DNA of 64,000 nt from Graphiopsis chlorocephala (taxonomy: Eukaryota; Ascomycota; Dothideomycetes; Cladosporiales; Cladosporiaceae). Below the pieces are notes generated by a model that was not told the DNA's origin, ran no database searches, and was given only the letters and a program-made list of their open reading frames with translations. The stretch is taken from positions 682,001 to 746,000 of the forward strand of contig JAIZZJ010000003.1 of the NCBI GenBank assembly GCA_022828445.1, in the 5' to 3' direction. This document shows, piece after piece, positions 42,065 to 52,606 of this stretch (positions are counted from its first letter, which is position 1; each line of letters begins with the position of its first letter). A program made the translations under genes and the position numbers.

Positions 42065-42729
42065 CTACAACTTCGCCATCATGTTACTTCCTCCGGTATT
42101 GAATTTGTTCTGCTCACAAGTTGAAATGAGCGCCCCGTCGCGCTCTCTCTTCATTGAGCCTTGCAGGTAGCACATATTCTTTCCGATTTGCGTGACCTGG
42201 GACAAACGTCAGTCAAAAGCTCTAGCATGGATAAGAGCGCGGGACTCACCTCCAGGTCCAGAAGTACGAACTCCCCCAATTTGGCCGTTCTCAGGAAATT
42301 CACGTTCAGGTTTCGAGTGAAGCCTAATTCTTCCCAGAATCCTGGTTTTCTTAATGGCAACGGGAGGTATGCCATGCACACATCATAGAACACAGCTTGG
42401 GCGGCGCCATGCAGTAGGTGCGCAGGGTTGCAGTACTCGTACAGTACTGGGAATCTGAAGGTCATCTTGACATTGTTGCCAGTAACGGTTGCCGATTCCA
42501 CGGTGCAGATATCGTGCCAAAGAGTGTGAAATTGAGGTCCCTCTTTCTTCACCTGCAGAACCCAGACATGAGCATTTTCTCAATGATATTGCAGCACAGC
42601 TTCATGATAAGGCCTCCTCGATGCGAGAGGAAAGGGGATGCTGCCCACCTTGAGGGTCAAAGGCCCTTCGCACCAGGTCTTCCTGACCAGCTCTTTCACA
42701 TCTCTAGTAGTGGTTGTAGGGTCTGACAT
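42065..42729 (-). CDS. Hotdog-fold (PaaI-like) thioesterase, copy A
   Basis: Three exons: 42649-42729, 42250-42552 and 42065-42196, giving 171 residues. The start MSDPTTTTRDVKELVRK leads to a hotdog domain whose key segment CNPAHLLHGAAQAVFYDVCM holds the HG(A/G)...D pattern of PaaI/ACOT13-type acyl-CoA thioesterases, the Asp being the expected catalytic acid. The final exon (VTQIGKNMCYLQGSMKRERD) supplies the closing strands of the fold. The domain fills the protein, so it is likely a small homo-oligomeric acyl-CoA hydrolase of unknown substrate. A paralogue lies about 0.7 kb upstream on the same strand with introns at matching places. Confidence 0.85.
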
Positions 42730-43421
42730 ATTGCGTAATCGACGTTGTTTTCCTGCTGGGTGTTGGATACCTCAAGAGCAGCTCGCTTCAAGGGCCTGAG
42801 CACCATTACTTATCCTGCAGCCATGGCATGATCCAGCACCCACCTCCGTCCACGTTTTTGTTGATAGAAAGCTCCCGCTATAGTGCAATGATCTGCGCTA
42901 TAGCCAGCCAGATTGGGGAATTGCAACGACTCGAACGTAAGCATAGAACGTCATATCCAGACGGGAGATTTGCGGCCAGATCGTCGTGACCCGAAACACG
43001 GGTCCTACTCAACGATCCGATCGATCTATAGGCTGCCTGCTTTCGTTGAGCATTCTATGGCTTGCCCATCTTCTGATTGATAGTTTCTCTGAAAAGCTTG
43101 ATGTCGTTTAGGGTAACCTTGGGTGGGAGCGAAGTTAAGGTATACATACGTTTGTGGTCACAAGTCTGCACACTCTCCGAAACTAGTCTGCTCGCGTCTG
43201 GTGTGAGTATCAGATCGGATACAATGCCTGCAAGGGCATAAAAACGCATGTACGTAGTTTCTGTATACATTGTTACCAATCGCGCAAATACCTGGCCATG
43301 GCTAGGGAATCACGTTTGTTGGCCACATGCGGTTTGGTCGAGGCCAATGGCTCTTGGAAGACACATGCATGGCATCTGATAGTAGCAATAAATCCTTTGG
43401 TGCATCCGAATCAAAATGTCC
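42730..43421. other. Spacer between the two thioesterase genes
   Basis: A 74-codon minus-strand frame (43055-43279) occurs here but has no recognisable content. The spacer otherwise serves as promoter of copy A and 3' flank of copy B. Confidence 0.4.
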
Positions 43422-44032
43422 TCATAACTTGACAGCATCAGCATCAACATTATACATCTGATGTTCACAAGTCGAAACAAGAGCTCCATCCTGCCTTTTC
43501 AGCACCCCTCTCATTAGTGCCAGCCGCTTGGAAACATTGACCGTCTGTGCAACTCGTCAGCGTTAACCACCATAACCTTGGAGTCATGTACGGTTTCACA
43601 CCTCGCATTCAAGGGTCAACAAGTCCCCTTCATAAGCTGGACGGAAATACACCACATTCAATGAGCGCGAAGTGCCGTACGTGGTCCAGAACTCCGGCGG
43701 ACGAGCAATTGGGCCCAGCAGCATTACTGTGCACGCGTCGAAAAAGAGACTCTGGGCAGCTCCGTGTAGAGAGCCACCGGGGTTGAGATACTCAGGCAGC
43801 ACCCGGAACTGGAAAGTCATTTGTGTGTGCGTTGGCGAGTGCTGCACCGCGGAGATGACGTCTACCGATAGCATCCATTTGCGGTAGAACGGCTCGTATG
43901 TTTTTGCTAGGATCTGCGATGGTGTTACCAAGGATTGTTTCATACTTTGGGACTTTGTCTGGCATTAGTTACTGTTTTGGTTACTGGGCCTTCTCGGAGG
44001 AAGTGGCGCATCTGGGGAAGAACATTGGTCAT
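43422..44032 (-). CDS. Hotdog-fold (PaaI-like) thioesterase, copy B
   Basis: Preferred model has three exons: 43985-44032, 43602-43913 and 43422-43544, giving 160 residues starting MTNVLPQMRHFLREGP. The 71-bp first intron contains an ACTAAT branch-like site. An alternative start without that intron is the ATG at 43943 (MKQSLVTPSQ). The core LNPGGSLHGAAQSLFFDACT has the HGxA...D thioesterase pattern, and the last exon gives LMRGVLKRQDGALVSTCEHQ, aligned with CYLQGSMKRERDGALISTCE of copy A. The shared intron positions and end make the two genes paralogues that have diverged widely. Substrate unknown. Confidence 0.8.
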
Positions 44033-44258
44033 ATTGTGTATACCTTAAGTCGGTGCCAGAGACTATTCAGAATGAAAATGTCCAATGTGCAGCTTCGACA
44101 TTTATCGATAGAGATGCAAATACGCAGCAAAACTCATATGAGGAGTAAGTGTGATGCAGCCGAAGACAGCCGCAATGTTACATGTGAGGCTTACGGCTGA
44201 CAAAGTTACAAGATACGCTAAGGTCTTAGACAAAAGCATGCCAAGGGTGAGACATTTT

Positions 44259-45442
44259 TCATGAAGACGTCTGACGCGACTCGAGCCTTGTAATCTCTTC
44301 ACGGACTCTTGCCGTCTCACTCAGGATCTCTGCGTACTCGTTGGCCATGCCTTCCATTCCTCTGCCCGCGCGATATTGCTGGAGCTTTTCTTGGGCTTGG
44401 TCGAGCTTTCGCCTGATGCTTCTGTCTTCTCTCGATAGCTCTTCGGATCGCTCCTGTAGCACTTCCTGCAAATCATTGGAGTATAGTTGTGAAAGTAGCT
44501 GCTGATGCTGAATACCAAGCTTTTTGGCCATGCCCTCAGCTACGACGGCGAGATAGTCAGCTTTGGCTTTTGAAGCCCGCGAGACCGAGCCATGAATTTC
44601 TTGCTCTAGAAGCCGTATGCTGTTCGCCAGTACCTGTCGGTAGAGATCATGTGCCTTTCCAGATTCATGAGTAATATCAAGTCGGGTGGCCGCAAGGTCA
44701 GTCTTGTAAGCAGCGACCGACTTGCTGAGCTCGGCGAGAGCATCAGGGGCCCTTGTGGGATCAGATTTCGTGTTGGGAGATATGACACGGGCCAGCGCAG
44801 TCGCATTGCGGTTCAAGTTCTGCTCGACCGCCGCTGCAATGCGAGATGGGCTGTCCTGTTTGGAAATGAGCGCGAGTTACGTAGCAGAAGTGAGCACGAG
44901 GGACTCACAACAAGTATGTCGACGTATTCCTGTACCAGATTTAGGTCATCTTCGGGCACACGGCCATCGAGCGTGGCAGCGGCTATGGCCACGAGCTCTT
45001 GAAGCTGCGAGTGTCAGACAACGACTTCCTTTGAGGTACTCTGCTCAGCTGGAGTATTACGAGCTTACATCATCGGGTAGTGCTGCGCTGTCGGAGCTGA
45101 TGGTTCTTAGCTCCGATTTGATCAAGTTGCGTTTCGCTCCCTCTAGTCTGGCGATTCGTAAGTCCTGTGCATAGGGTGTCAACAAAAATTCCCAGATTCC
45201 CGAGATATGCTGCTTTTGCAAGGATCAGACTCCAAGGTCTCATCACTGAGAGTTTACTGCTCGCAATTTGAGGACTGGCGTTTGCCACTCACTGTTGCAA
45301 ATATGTCGCGCTCCTTCTGCACTTTATCGTCAAGCACAGAAGAACCGTCAGGGTTGAGTTTGTTGGTGCACAGGTCTCGATATAACGTCTCAAATCTCGG
45401 GTTGGCAGACAGCGTCGTCGTATCGACTGGAGGGAGCATCAT
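44259..45442 (-). CDS. Probable HAUS4-like augmin complex subunit
   Basis: Four exons: 45293-45442, 45069-45164, 44909-45004 and 44259-44855, giving 312 residues. The start MMLPPVDTTTLSANPRFETL continues YRDLCTNKLNPDGSS, which I associate with the fungal HAUS augmin-like subunit 4 family. The rest is almost wholly helical with long coiled coils (HGSVSRASKAKADYLAVVAE and RSIRRKLDQAQEKLQQYR). Augmin recruits gamma-tubulin to existing microtubules for branching nucleation in the spindle. The family call rests on pattern memory without a profile search. A generic coiled-coil protein is the alternative. Confidence 0.6.
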
Positions 45443-45749
45443 CTTGTGTTGTTTATCATGTCATCGGAGGTTTGTAGTTTGTGGATTGGTATGTGCAGGG
45501 CTGTGAAGAGGAGACGCGCTCCTGAAGTTGTGACCGTGGGGTGTTGTTCTGGGGAAGCCGCTTGTTGCGCTTCAAGTTTGCATATACGAGGTTTCGAAGA
45601 CTGGAATAAAAGAGCGCATTAATTCATTTTAGGCAGTGAAGGCAAGGTAGACATTTTAAGGACATATTCGAGCTACATCGAAGCTCAAAGTAAATCAATG
45701 GACGTTATATCAATTTATAAACGAAGAATTTTCTTCTCTTCCCGCCACT
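45443..45749. other. Short intergenic gap
   Basis: About 300 AT-richer bases between two same-strand genes. Nothing else recognised. Confidence 0.4.
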
Positions 45750-47447
45750 CTATCCGACCTTCATCTTCACTACTGGATCCTTCAGCAAGCCCACAGACTC
45801 GGCCACATCAAGCACTCGTGAACCAATAGCCTCGGCCAAAGGTACCGCAGTCCTGACCACCGGAAGCCCAAGGAAGAACTCGATGACAGGGAACCACAAC
45901 ATCGCGATCATGATTATCATCCTGACCACATAGTCCTTCCATCCCAGTACTGGCTTGTGTCCTCTGGAGTATGTGGAATCCACAAAGTCGAAGGGTAGCT
46001 CGGCGCCCAAGTGATCAATGGCGACCTTCAGTCCGCTGCTGAAGCCGTCTTCATGGAAGCCGTACTTCGTCCACGCACCGCAATAACTCACACCACGAGT
46101 GTTTTGTAAAGAATCGAGTTGCTTCTGTGCCCGAACAGCCTCCACAGTGTACAGCGGGTGGCGGTATATGAATTTACCCTGAGTCAGCGCAGGATCTGGT
46201 GCATGCTGTGGGTTCATTGTGACCAGGATCGGACCAAGCTCGCTTTCTGGCAAGTGTTGCAAGATATTCATGCAGTAAGTCAAGCTGACACCAGCCGGGT
46301 TGGAAAGTTTGGAGGGCGCGGAGTGTGTGAGGTAGTTCCAGGCAGTCCATGTCGCGCGGCGTCGTGGCATCAAGCTCAAGTCAGAGTGGAGATAGCACAC
46401 GTTTTCGGTGGTTTGGAAGGTAGAGAACACCTCAATTTCTTTTCTCGAAGCATACTGCGAATGGGAACTAGACTTGATGGCGCGCTCTGTGCTGGACTTG
46501 GCGTTGCTTTGTGAAGGTTGTTTCACGAGCAATGGTAGAACATCGTCGCCGTGGGTTGCTATTATAGCATGATGGAACACGTCGCCTTCAATGCAGCCGG
46601 ACTCGGATTCGATCCACGAGAGACTAACTCCAGTATCTCCCGCTGCTGATGGCCGCACAATGTTGGCGACCTCGCATGAAGTGTGAATGTGTAGTTTGCC
46701 AGCTGGATAGCCTTTGACGATGGCGTCAATGTATCGTTGTGACCCTCCAGCAATGGTAAGCCACGGTGGTCGGACCGCCAGTGTTGATAACAAGTGGTGG
46801 TTCCACATAAATCGGATAAGGGTGTGCGCCGGGAACTCCAGACTTGTCTTGTCTGGCGATGTGCTCCAGACTGCAGCTGTCATTGGGATCAAGTAGTCGT
46901 CTCGGAACGACTGGGAGTAGCCTTCTTTGTCCAAGTACTGGCCGATAGTCAGGTCTCGAAGCTGCTTTCTGCTCTCAACAGGTGATCCCAGCCGTGCTGC
47001 GCCGCCCTCCTCGTCATCTGCTAACAGATCCAATGCAAATTGGTTGAAACGTATAATGTCGAAAATCATGCGCCAGTGTCGCAGCCTGAACAAGTTCCGT
47101 CGTTGGGCAAAAATGCCTTGGCCCTCCCCAGACCACTCGAATGCACCGTTGTCGCGTGAAACACCAAAGGTCATCTCAGTTTCCACAGGATCGACGCCGA
47201 CTTCTTTGAGGAAGCGGATGAAATTGGGATATGTCGCAGCATTCATGACGATAAAGCCAGTGTCGACCTGCACAGTAGTGCCAGCCGCTTTGAACGGCTG
47301 CGTGTTGGTGTGGCCACCCAATTTGGGCGATTTCTCGAAGATGTGTACTTCATAGTCAGTGTTTCTGAGAGCCCATGCTGCACCGAGACCAGCACATCCA
47401 CTGCCAATGATGGCGACCTTGCGTCGAGGTTCGCGGGTGGGTGCCAT
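45750..47447 (-). CDS. FAD-dependent amine-oxidase-like protein with C-terminal membrane segment
   Basis: The frame gives 565 residues from the first ATG (MAPTREPRRKVAIIGSGCAG). It stays open 24 codons further up to a TTG with a stop just before, so an extra first exon is possible. The N-terminus has the Rossmann dinucleotide motif GSGCAGLGAAWAL and then EKSPKLGGHTNT, as in phytoene-desaturase/amine-oxidase flavoproteins. LTIAGGSQRYIDAI, VFHHAIIATHGDDVLPLL and the late YCGAWTKYGFHEDGFSSGLK match the predicted NAD/FAD-binding group (COG2907). A hydrophobic stretch near the end (MIIMIAMLWFPVIEFFLGL) suggests membrane anchoring. In bacteria and some fungi this family accompanies cyclopropane-fatty-acid synthase genes; none is seen next to it here. 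Substrate unknown, possibly lipid. Confidence 0.85.
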   Translation of the reverse strand: MAPTREPRRKVAIIGSGCAGLGAAWALRNTDYEVHIFEKSPKLGGHTNTQPFKAAGTTVQVDTGFIVMNAATYPNFIRFLKEVGVDPVETEMTFGVSRDNGAFEWSGEGQGIFAQRRNLFRLRHWRMIFDIIRFNQFALDLLADDEEGGAARLGSPVESRKQLRDLTIGQYLDKEGYSQSFRDDYLIPMTAAVWSTSPDKTSLEFPAHTLIRFMWNHHLLSTLAVRPPWLTIAGGSQRYIDAIVKGYPAGKLHIHTSCEVANIVRPSAAGDTGVSLSWIESESGCIEGDVFHHAIIATHGDDVLPLLVKQPSQSNAKSSTERAIKSSSHSQYASRKEIEVFSTFQTTENVCYLHSDLSLMPRRRATWTAWNYLTHSAPSKLSNPAGVSLTYCMNILQHLPESELGPILVTMNPQHAPDPALTQGKFIYRHPLYTVEAVRAQKQLDSLQNTRGVSYCGAWTKYGFHEDGFSSGLKVAIDHLGAELPFDFVDSTYSRGHKPVLGWKDYVVRMIIMIAMLWFPVIEFFLGLPVVRTAVPLAEAIGSRVLDVAESVGLLKDPVVKMKVG

Positions 47448-48161
47448 GGCGGGTTGAGCTTGAGCTTGAGCTTTGGGTGCTCTCTTCCTGCCTCCAAACA
47501 GCCTTAATAGCGGCGCCAAACCGTGCTAGCAAACAGAGTATCGATGTGCAGTGAAGTGAGGTCAGAAGTGGATGGACGGCCCAAGGACAAATTGGCCAGA
47601 CTGGCCTCAGCGTGCGTTCCTGCGCCTGCTGCTGCACGCTCTTTAGTCGATGATGGCACGATGTCTATTTACGGCAGCAACGGCCCGATCGCATTAGCCT
47701 CGTAGACCGGTGGGACTGGTACCATCATTGAAGATGCTCGTCTTCAGCAGTGACAACACGATAGCCTATGGTGACCTGATAGCACGTGTGCACCTTTAGA
47801 TGTTGAATACTATACGCTTGGGACGTCGGGAGTACAAGATTATGTCATCTGTCTTTCAGTCTCATCGCAAGCTGGAGTGCTCGCATCGCCATCGCCACAG
47901 ACCTCGGTCTAGGCTAGGCTGGAACGGGCAAGAAGGCGCTGGGCAGCGTGACGATGGAAGGCCATCGCGCAACCAAACCAGGCACCAACAATCAACTCGA
48001 CACTGCAAATCACAACTGCGCCTACAATACATCATCTCAGCAACATAGATTGTGGCCATCATCACGATCTACCACAAATAACATCTGCGCCTGGCAACTT
48101 CTCACGACCTCTTGCAACCTCTTGCGACCTCTCGTGAAAGCAACACCGCCTTATCACCACC
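47448..48161. promoter_or_regulatory. Divergent promoter between FAD protein and VTI1
   Basis: A 714 bp gap between outward-facing starts. The VTI1 side shows a run of ACGACCTCTTGC-like short repeats (about 48095-48135) in the leader. No gene seen. Confidence 0.4.
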
Positions 48162-48883
48162 ATGGACACCGATGCTGGCTCCGAGCGCTTCGGCAGCTAC
48201 GAGGCTGAGCTGAAGCTGGTCCAGGCCGACCTCAACCAGAAACTCGACCAAATCCCCGAGCTGTCAGGCGAGCCCAGGAAAGCGGCCATCAGCCAGGCCG
48301 AGCGCGCGCTCGAGGAGGCAGACGAGATCCTTGGCTCCATGCGATTGGAGAAGTCGAACATCCCACAGAACCTCAAAGTCAAAGTCAACCAGCGCTTCCG
48401 GAACTACGAGAGCGATGTTGACGCTGCGAAGCGCAAGCTGAAGGGCCTGCAGAACGACAAATCGGCGCTGTTCGGCAAGCGTTACACAGACGACCCCTCG
48501 AGGGATGACCAGCTAGAGCAGAGGCAGCAGCTTTTAAGCGGTACGGACAGGCTGGAGAGGAGCAGTGGCAGGCTACGGGAGAGTCAGCGTATTGCGCTCG
48601 AGACGGAGGATATTGGTCGCAACACACTCTCAGATCTCGCAGCTCAGCGCGAGACCATTGAGCACACAAGAGGTACCCTGCTTGAGAGCGAAGGCTACAC
48701 GGACAGGAGCAACAAGACGCTGAGAGGCATGGCGCGAAGGTATCTACCTAATTTGCGATGACGCGGGTGATTGATTTATGCTGACGGGTTACCAGGATGG
48801 CCACAAACAAGATTGTCACGATTGCGATCATCACAGTGCTGGTGCTTTTGATTATTGCGGTCATTGTCAGCAAGTTCAGGTAG
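48162..48883 (+). CDS. VTI1: Vti1 v-SNARE
   Basis: Two exons: 48162-48739 and 48796-48883, giving 221 residues. The N-terminal Habc-like domain starts MDTDAGSERFGSYEAELKLV. The SNARE motif runs from about residue 125 to 190 with the zero-layer Gln at about 162 in SDLAAQRETIEHTR, so it is a Qb-SNARE. The second exon supplies the tail anchor (IVTIAIITVLVLLIIAVIV) ending SKFR. Vti1 acts in Golgi-endosome-vacuole fusion with several partner t-SNAREs. Without the small second exon the protein would lack its membrane anchor, and the splice (AG^GTATCT to CCAG^G) restores it in frame. Confidence 0.95.
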
Positions 48884-49350
48884 TCTTCCATGGGTCAGGA
48901 AGTAGTGGTGTCCAGGGAGATTGAACGAATGTAAATATATCATGCAGCCATGCAGGTCTAATGGCATTGAAAAGGAACCCACTGTGGCTTTTCGTGAAAT
49001 ACTTTAGGTTGAGTATACACCAGAAATCTGAAGCGACCTGTGTACCTTATGCAGTTAACGAGACTACCTCGTCCCAAGGCTCCTGCTCTTGATAATCTAA
49101 CATAACTTCCCAAACTGCGAGTACTGACGAGTGAAGAAGGTAGATCCGCCGCGGACTCCAAAGCGTCCTGTTGTTCTGAAGCGTAGATGCATGCAACATC
49201 ATCACGCCAGAGACCACAACAATATCCCATGCGTGCGACATCTGACCCCGTCGATCATGTCTTCTGACATCTGAGGCTCCGAATCAACCTATCACGTTTT
49301 ATCATTAGTCGCAACATACGCAGAGTACGCCTAGCAAAATACTCGATGCA
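48884..49350. other. Intergenic gap between VTI1 and the 2EXR-type gene
   Basis: No gene, RNA or repeat recognised. Confidence 0.4.
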
Positions 49351-50343
49351 ATGCGCAGATCTCAACGCACCCGAGGAGGCGCAACGCCAAAGAATTTCGA
49401 CAAATGGATAGCACAAACCAAGAGGATGGCCAGAAACGATATCCGCAAGAAGCCGAAGACGGATGCGCCCAGGAGAAAGTCGATACGAAACAGTGGCAGA
49501 ACAACACCTTCGCCCAAGAACTTCGAAGAGATGCTTGAGGAAGCGGAGAGCCTTGCAATCAAGAGCATCTATGCGGAAGCATGCGCCAAGAAGATCAAGC
49601 ACTCAGGCCCGCCATTCCGACTGCTCGATCTACCTCCTGAACTTCGGATGCGAATCTTCGATTACATGGTGTCCAGGCCATATCGTCTGCAGCTGAGTGA
49701 TCTCGTCGCTCCGCTCATCACGGCTATCAGCAAGCAGGTACGCGTGGAGTGCATGGCCGCCTTCTTCAAGCTGAACACGTTCCAAGTTATACTTGACACC
49801 AACATCTGCCTTAACGAACACATTAAATTGCTCTGCCGACGATTTGGGTCATTGCGTGCCGCGAAACGACAACAGAACCTCACTGTCAATGATCGCTTTA
49901 TGATCGACCAGCTTTATCGCCTCAAACGAACGGCAGGCAGAATTATGATCCAAGCGAGTACCAAGAGATGGCTTGAGAAGATCAACTCCAGTGTTGCAGT
50001 ATTCCGCAACATCGATCTTCTCCTCAAAGATGTGCTCAACGACCCTGCGGCTTATGCAATAGACATGACGGCACCGATCGGGCTTCAATCGGGGTGGATC
50101 TTGGATTCCCTACACAAGCTGGAGGGACGCATCGTCTTTACTATGATTCTGTGGCATTCCACACGATTGTCACCCCATTTCGTTTCGTGCCAGATCAACG
50201 ACACCACATCGGCCAACTACTACGATTTGCCTAAGGACCGCGTCAGGGACTATATGAATGAACACTTCCAGGTGTCTCGGGCTTGGAACTGGGAGACTCT
50301 GAAGGGCGTGGCGTATGTTATTGGCCACTGGGGCACGTATTGA
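49351..50343 (+). CDS. 2EXR/F-box-like fungal protein
   Basis: Single exon, 330 residues from MRRSQRTRGGATPKNFDKW. The first 80 residues are strongly basic and polar. At about residue 88 comes FRLLDLPPELRMRIFDYMV, the F-box/2EXR-like opening found in very many dothideomycete and other ascomycete proteins. ITAISKQVRVECMAAFFKLN and FQVILDT follow as the usual continuation. Such proteins form large, fast-evolving families. A role as a ubiquitin-ligase adaptor is possible but unproven, and the target is unknown. There is no signal peptide or membrane segment. Confidence 0.75.
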   Translation: MRRSQRTRGGATPKNFDKWIAQTKRMARNDIRKKPKTDAPRRKSIRNSGRTTPSPKNFEEMLEEAESLAIKSIYAEACAKKIKHSGPPFRLLDLPPELRMRIFDYMVSRPYRLQLSDLVAPLITAISKQVRVECMAAFFKLNTFQVILDTNICLNEHIKLLCRRFGSLRAAKRQQNLTVNDRFMIDQLYRLKRTAGRIMIQASTKRWLEKINSSVAVFRNIDLLLKDVLNDPAAYAIDMTAPIGLQSGWILDSLHKLEGRIVFTMILWHSTRLSPHFVSCQINDTTSANYYDLPKDRVRDYMNEHFQVSRAWNWETLKGVAYVIGHWGTY

Positions 50344-51164
50344 GAATCAAGACACGCCAACATCTTGAGTTGAAGGCCAAGTTGGAGTGGGAGACATAGC
50401 ACGGTCGGTCTTTTCATGCATGACAGGAAACGCGTATTCAGGATGGCCAAGAATCCAGCAAATATATGTCTAATTAAACACTCGTTGTTCTGATGGTAAT
50501 AGCGAGGATCTTAAAAATCTATACATCCAGGGCTTCAAGGTGACCTGTGCATTCATGAGCAGTGAGCATGATGTATAGTTCTTGCGCATGAATGGGCCCA
50601 CAGCTCTGGTGCTGTCTCCATAGTAGTTTTAGCTGACCAAGTTGAAAACATTAATGTGTCGGTATGTTGTATGATTTTGATTGTTTCTGTCCCTTGGTCA
50701 GAACGAGATCGGGCTGTTTTAAACGTGCCTCGGTTGACTACCCTTGGCATGACTCTATAATATATGGTCCCTACTGGACTTGTGGGTGTAGTTCGCCGAA
50801 CCCGTTCACAGCTTCGGATTTCAGTGCCCTTACTGCGCTGATAAGCAGATTCAGCGTCTCCCTCGAGAGCACAGCGCCTGGCACGCCACGCATGGCCTGG
50901 TGTAGCATCAACGTGCTCTCAACCTGCCTTCTGGCTTCTCGCGCGGAGGCGCAGGTATGCGTTGTATCGTCTTTTATGCCAAGAATGTCGGACATCTCAG
51001 ATCGCTCTGCCTTATGCGATTATCGGGACTGTCTCATAGGAACGGTGGTCAGTCTCCAGCTTATGCGACGATGATCAGAGACTCGGAAGCTGGTGTGTGG
51101 TCCAAAAATGCACCCGACTGGTGCTGCCATGGCTCCCTATGGCTCTGTGCGGTGGTGTGATTCT
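50344..51164. other. Intergenic region with one small open frame
   Basis: 3' flanks of two convergent genes. It contains the small frame 50771-50995, listed separately. Nothing else recognised. Confidence 0.4.
50771..50995 (-). CDS. Small hypothetical helical protein (74 aa)
   Basis: A minus-strand frame with a proper ATG and TAG encodes MSDILGIKDDTTHTCASARE and then an amphipathic helical stretch (LSRETLNLLISAVRALKSEA). It has no membrane segment. The composition is plausible for a small coiled-coil subunit, but frames of this size arise by chance and no family is recognised. Confidence 0.3.
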   Translation of the reverse strand: MSDILGIKDDTTHTCASAREARRQVESTLMLHQAMRGVPGAVLSRETLNLLISAVRALKSEAVNGFGELHPQVQ

Positions 51165-51863
51165 TCATTTCCGCTTCTCATCCTTCTTCGCTGCGTATTT
51201 CTCTTGTCTTCGCTTGATGTAAGTCTCGAGCGAGACACCCTTCTCTGCGGCGCGCTTAGTGTATAGTGCTCGCTTTTCCGAGTCAAGCTCCTCCTCTGCG
51301 CCAGAAGCATCCGCCGTAGTCGTTCCAGATTTGGTGCCTTTCGCAGCCTTCTTTGCTTCTTTCTTCGCCTTCTTAGCAGCCTTGTCCTCTTTGCTGCTGT
51401 CCGCCTTCCGTTTCGACTTCTTCTCTTCGGATTTGTCTGAGCGCTTGCGCTTTCGGTCTGTCTTCTCTTCCTGGGCATCTGAATCCTGAGGCGTAGGAAG
51501 CATGCCGTTGTCGGAAGTTTTCTTGACCTCAGCGGGTGTGCTTGAAGGCAAAATTGTTTGTCCAAGACTGCCAGGCATGCCTTCGCCCTTCACGAACCGC
51601 CCATAAAGTCCACCCCTGTTGACACCGTGCTTCTGTGCCTGTGCGAGAGCGCTCTCCTTTCCTGTACCCAGAGTTTGCAGTCCTTGATCGTATGCGCGCA
51701 ACCACCACTGGTCAGAGACGGCGGCGTGCTTGTTCAGGCCAACACCGAGGACGTCGACTTTTTTGCTGACGAGAAGAGGCTTTTTGAGGCCGCGGCCGTT
51801 GCCGTCCAGAGAGTGACCGGAGCCTTGCCACCCATGATTCTTGAGGTATTGTGAGGCGTCCAT
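51165..51863 (-). CDS. TMA23: TMA23-like nucleolar G-patch protein
   Basis: Single exon, 232 residues from MDASQYLKNHGWQGSGHSLD. The frame is open further upstream, but the start fits the family. The first 60 residues form the G-patch-like segment (HGWQGSGHSLDGNGRGLKKP followed by SKKVDVLGVG) found in yeast Tma23 and PinX1-like ribosome-biogenesis factors, then DQWWLRAYDQGLQTL. The C-terminal half is a long Lys/Glu/Ala-rich nucleolar-type tail ending LETYIKRRQEKYAAKKDEKR. It probably acts in rRNA processing in the nucleolus, with G-patches of this kind activating DEAH helicases. Confidence 0.82.
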   Translation of the reverse strand: MDASQYLKNHGWQGSGHSLDGNGRGLKKPLLVSKKVDVLGVGLNKHAAVSDQWWLRAYDQGLQTLGTGKESALAQAQKHGVNRGGLYGRFVKGEGMPGSLGQTILPSSTPAEVKKTSDNGMLPTPQDSDAQEEKTDRKRKRSDKSEEKKSKRKADSSKEDKAAKKAKKEAKKAAKGTKSGTTTADASGAEEELDSEKRALYTKRAAEKGVSLETYIKRRQEKYAAKKDEKRK

Positions 51864-52606
51864 GGTAAAATGTGATTGTGGAAATAAGTTGATGGAAGCG
51901 CTTCTTCCGATATTTCCATTCTCCATCTCAGATGGAGATTTCCCAAAGCCGAGTTGGACCCTAACTTCGCGCTTGCAGTAGCGCAAATTCTGTAGCCGAT
52001 TGGTCGGAGACGCAGAGCGTAAGTCTGCAACTACTTACCTCCCATTAGTAAATTTACATACCATGTGATTGCAATAGAGCGAGACATTGGTTTTGAAACA
52101 TTCGCACGTGGAAGCGTACAGGCAACCAAGTTTGTTTCTTCATCAAACTAACCCACGGTTTTTCTCATTATCTCCGTCGTCGCCTTGTCATTTTCGCATA
52201 TTCAATCGTTACACTGCCCCATGTGATCCTTCATGCAATTTCTCTCTCGTCGCTTCATCATTTTCGCATGTTCATTGCATGTTCATTGCGTTGCATTGCA
52301 TTGCATGGCAGCGCCCCAAGTGATTCCCGTTACAATGCTCTCTCGTCGCTACGTATTTTTCGCGTTTTCATTCGTTGCAATGCCGCACGTCATTGTTTTT
52401 GGCATTTTCTCCTTGATCGCTTCGTCAACTTTGCATATTGAAACGACCATTGCTCACGCGGATATCCTGATTCGTTTGAGACAATCCGTTCTCTTCTCTC
52501 ACTTATCCAACCATTGGGCGACACTTCTTACGACAGACGCGGAAGCCATTGCTGCCACGCAAGATGTGACATAGTCATGCTCAAAGCACGCATGAAGAAT
52601 GGTGTC
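51864..52606. other. Upstream region of TMA23 with diverged ~70-bp tandem repeats
   Basis: This region holds the TMA23 promoter and the 3' flank of the next minus-strand gene. Its middle part is built from tandem repeats, listed separately. No gene seen. Confidence 0.5.
52171..52478. repeat. Diverged ~70-bp tandem repeat, about four units
   Basis: Units begin at 52171, 52241, 52339 and about 52409 with variants of TCTCTCGTCGCTTCATCATT. They continue through TTTCGCAT, TTCATTCGTTGCAATGC and CCATGTGATTC-like blocks. Spacings are 70, 98 and 70 bases. The longer second unit has extra GCATGTTCATT and TTGCATTGCAT copies. It is non-coding. Confidence 0.65.

Noticed and set aside
43055..43279. 74-codon minus-strand frame between the thioesterases
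   Set aside because: Short, no family resemblance, and no sign that it is an exon of either neighbour.
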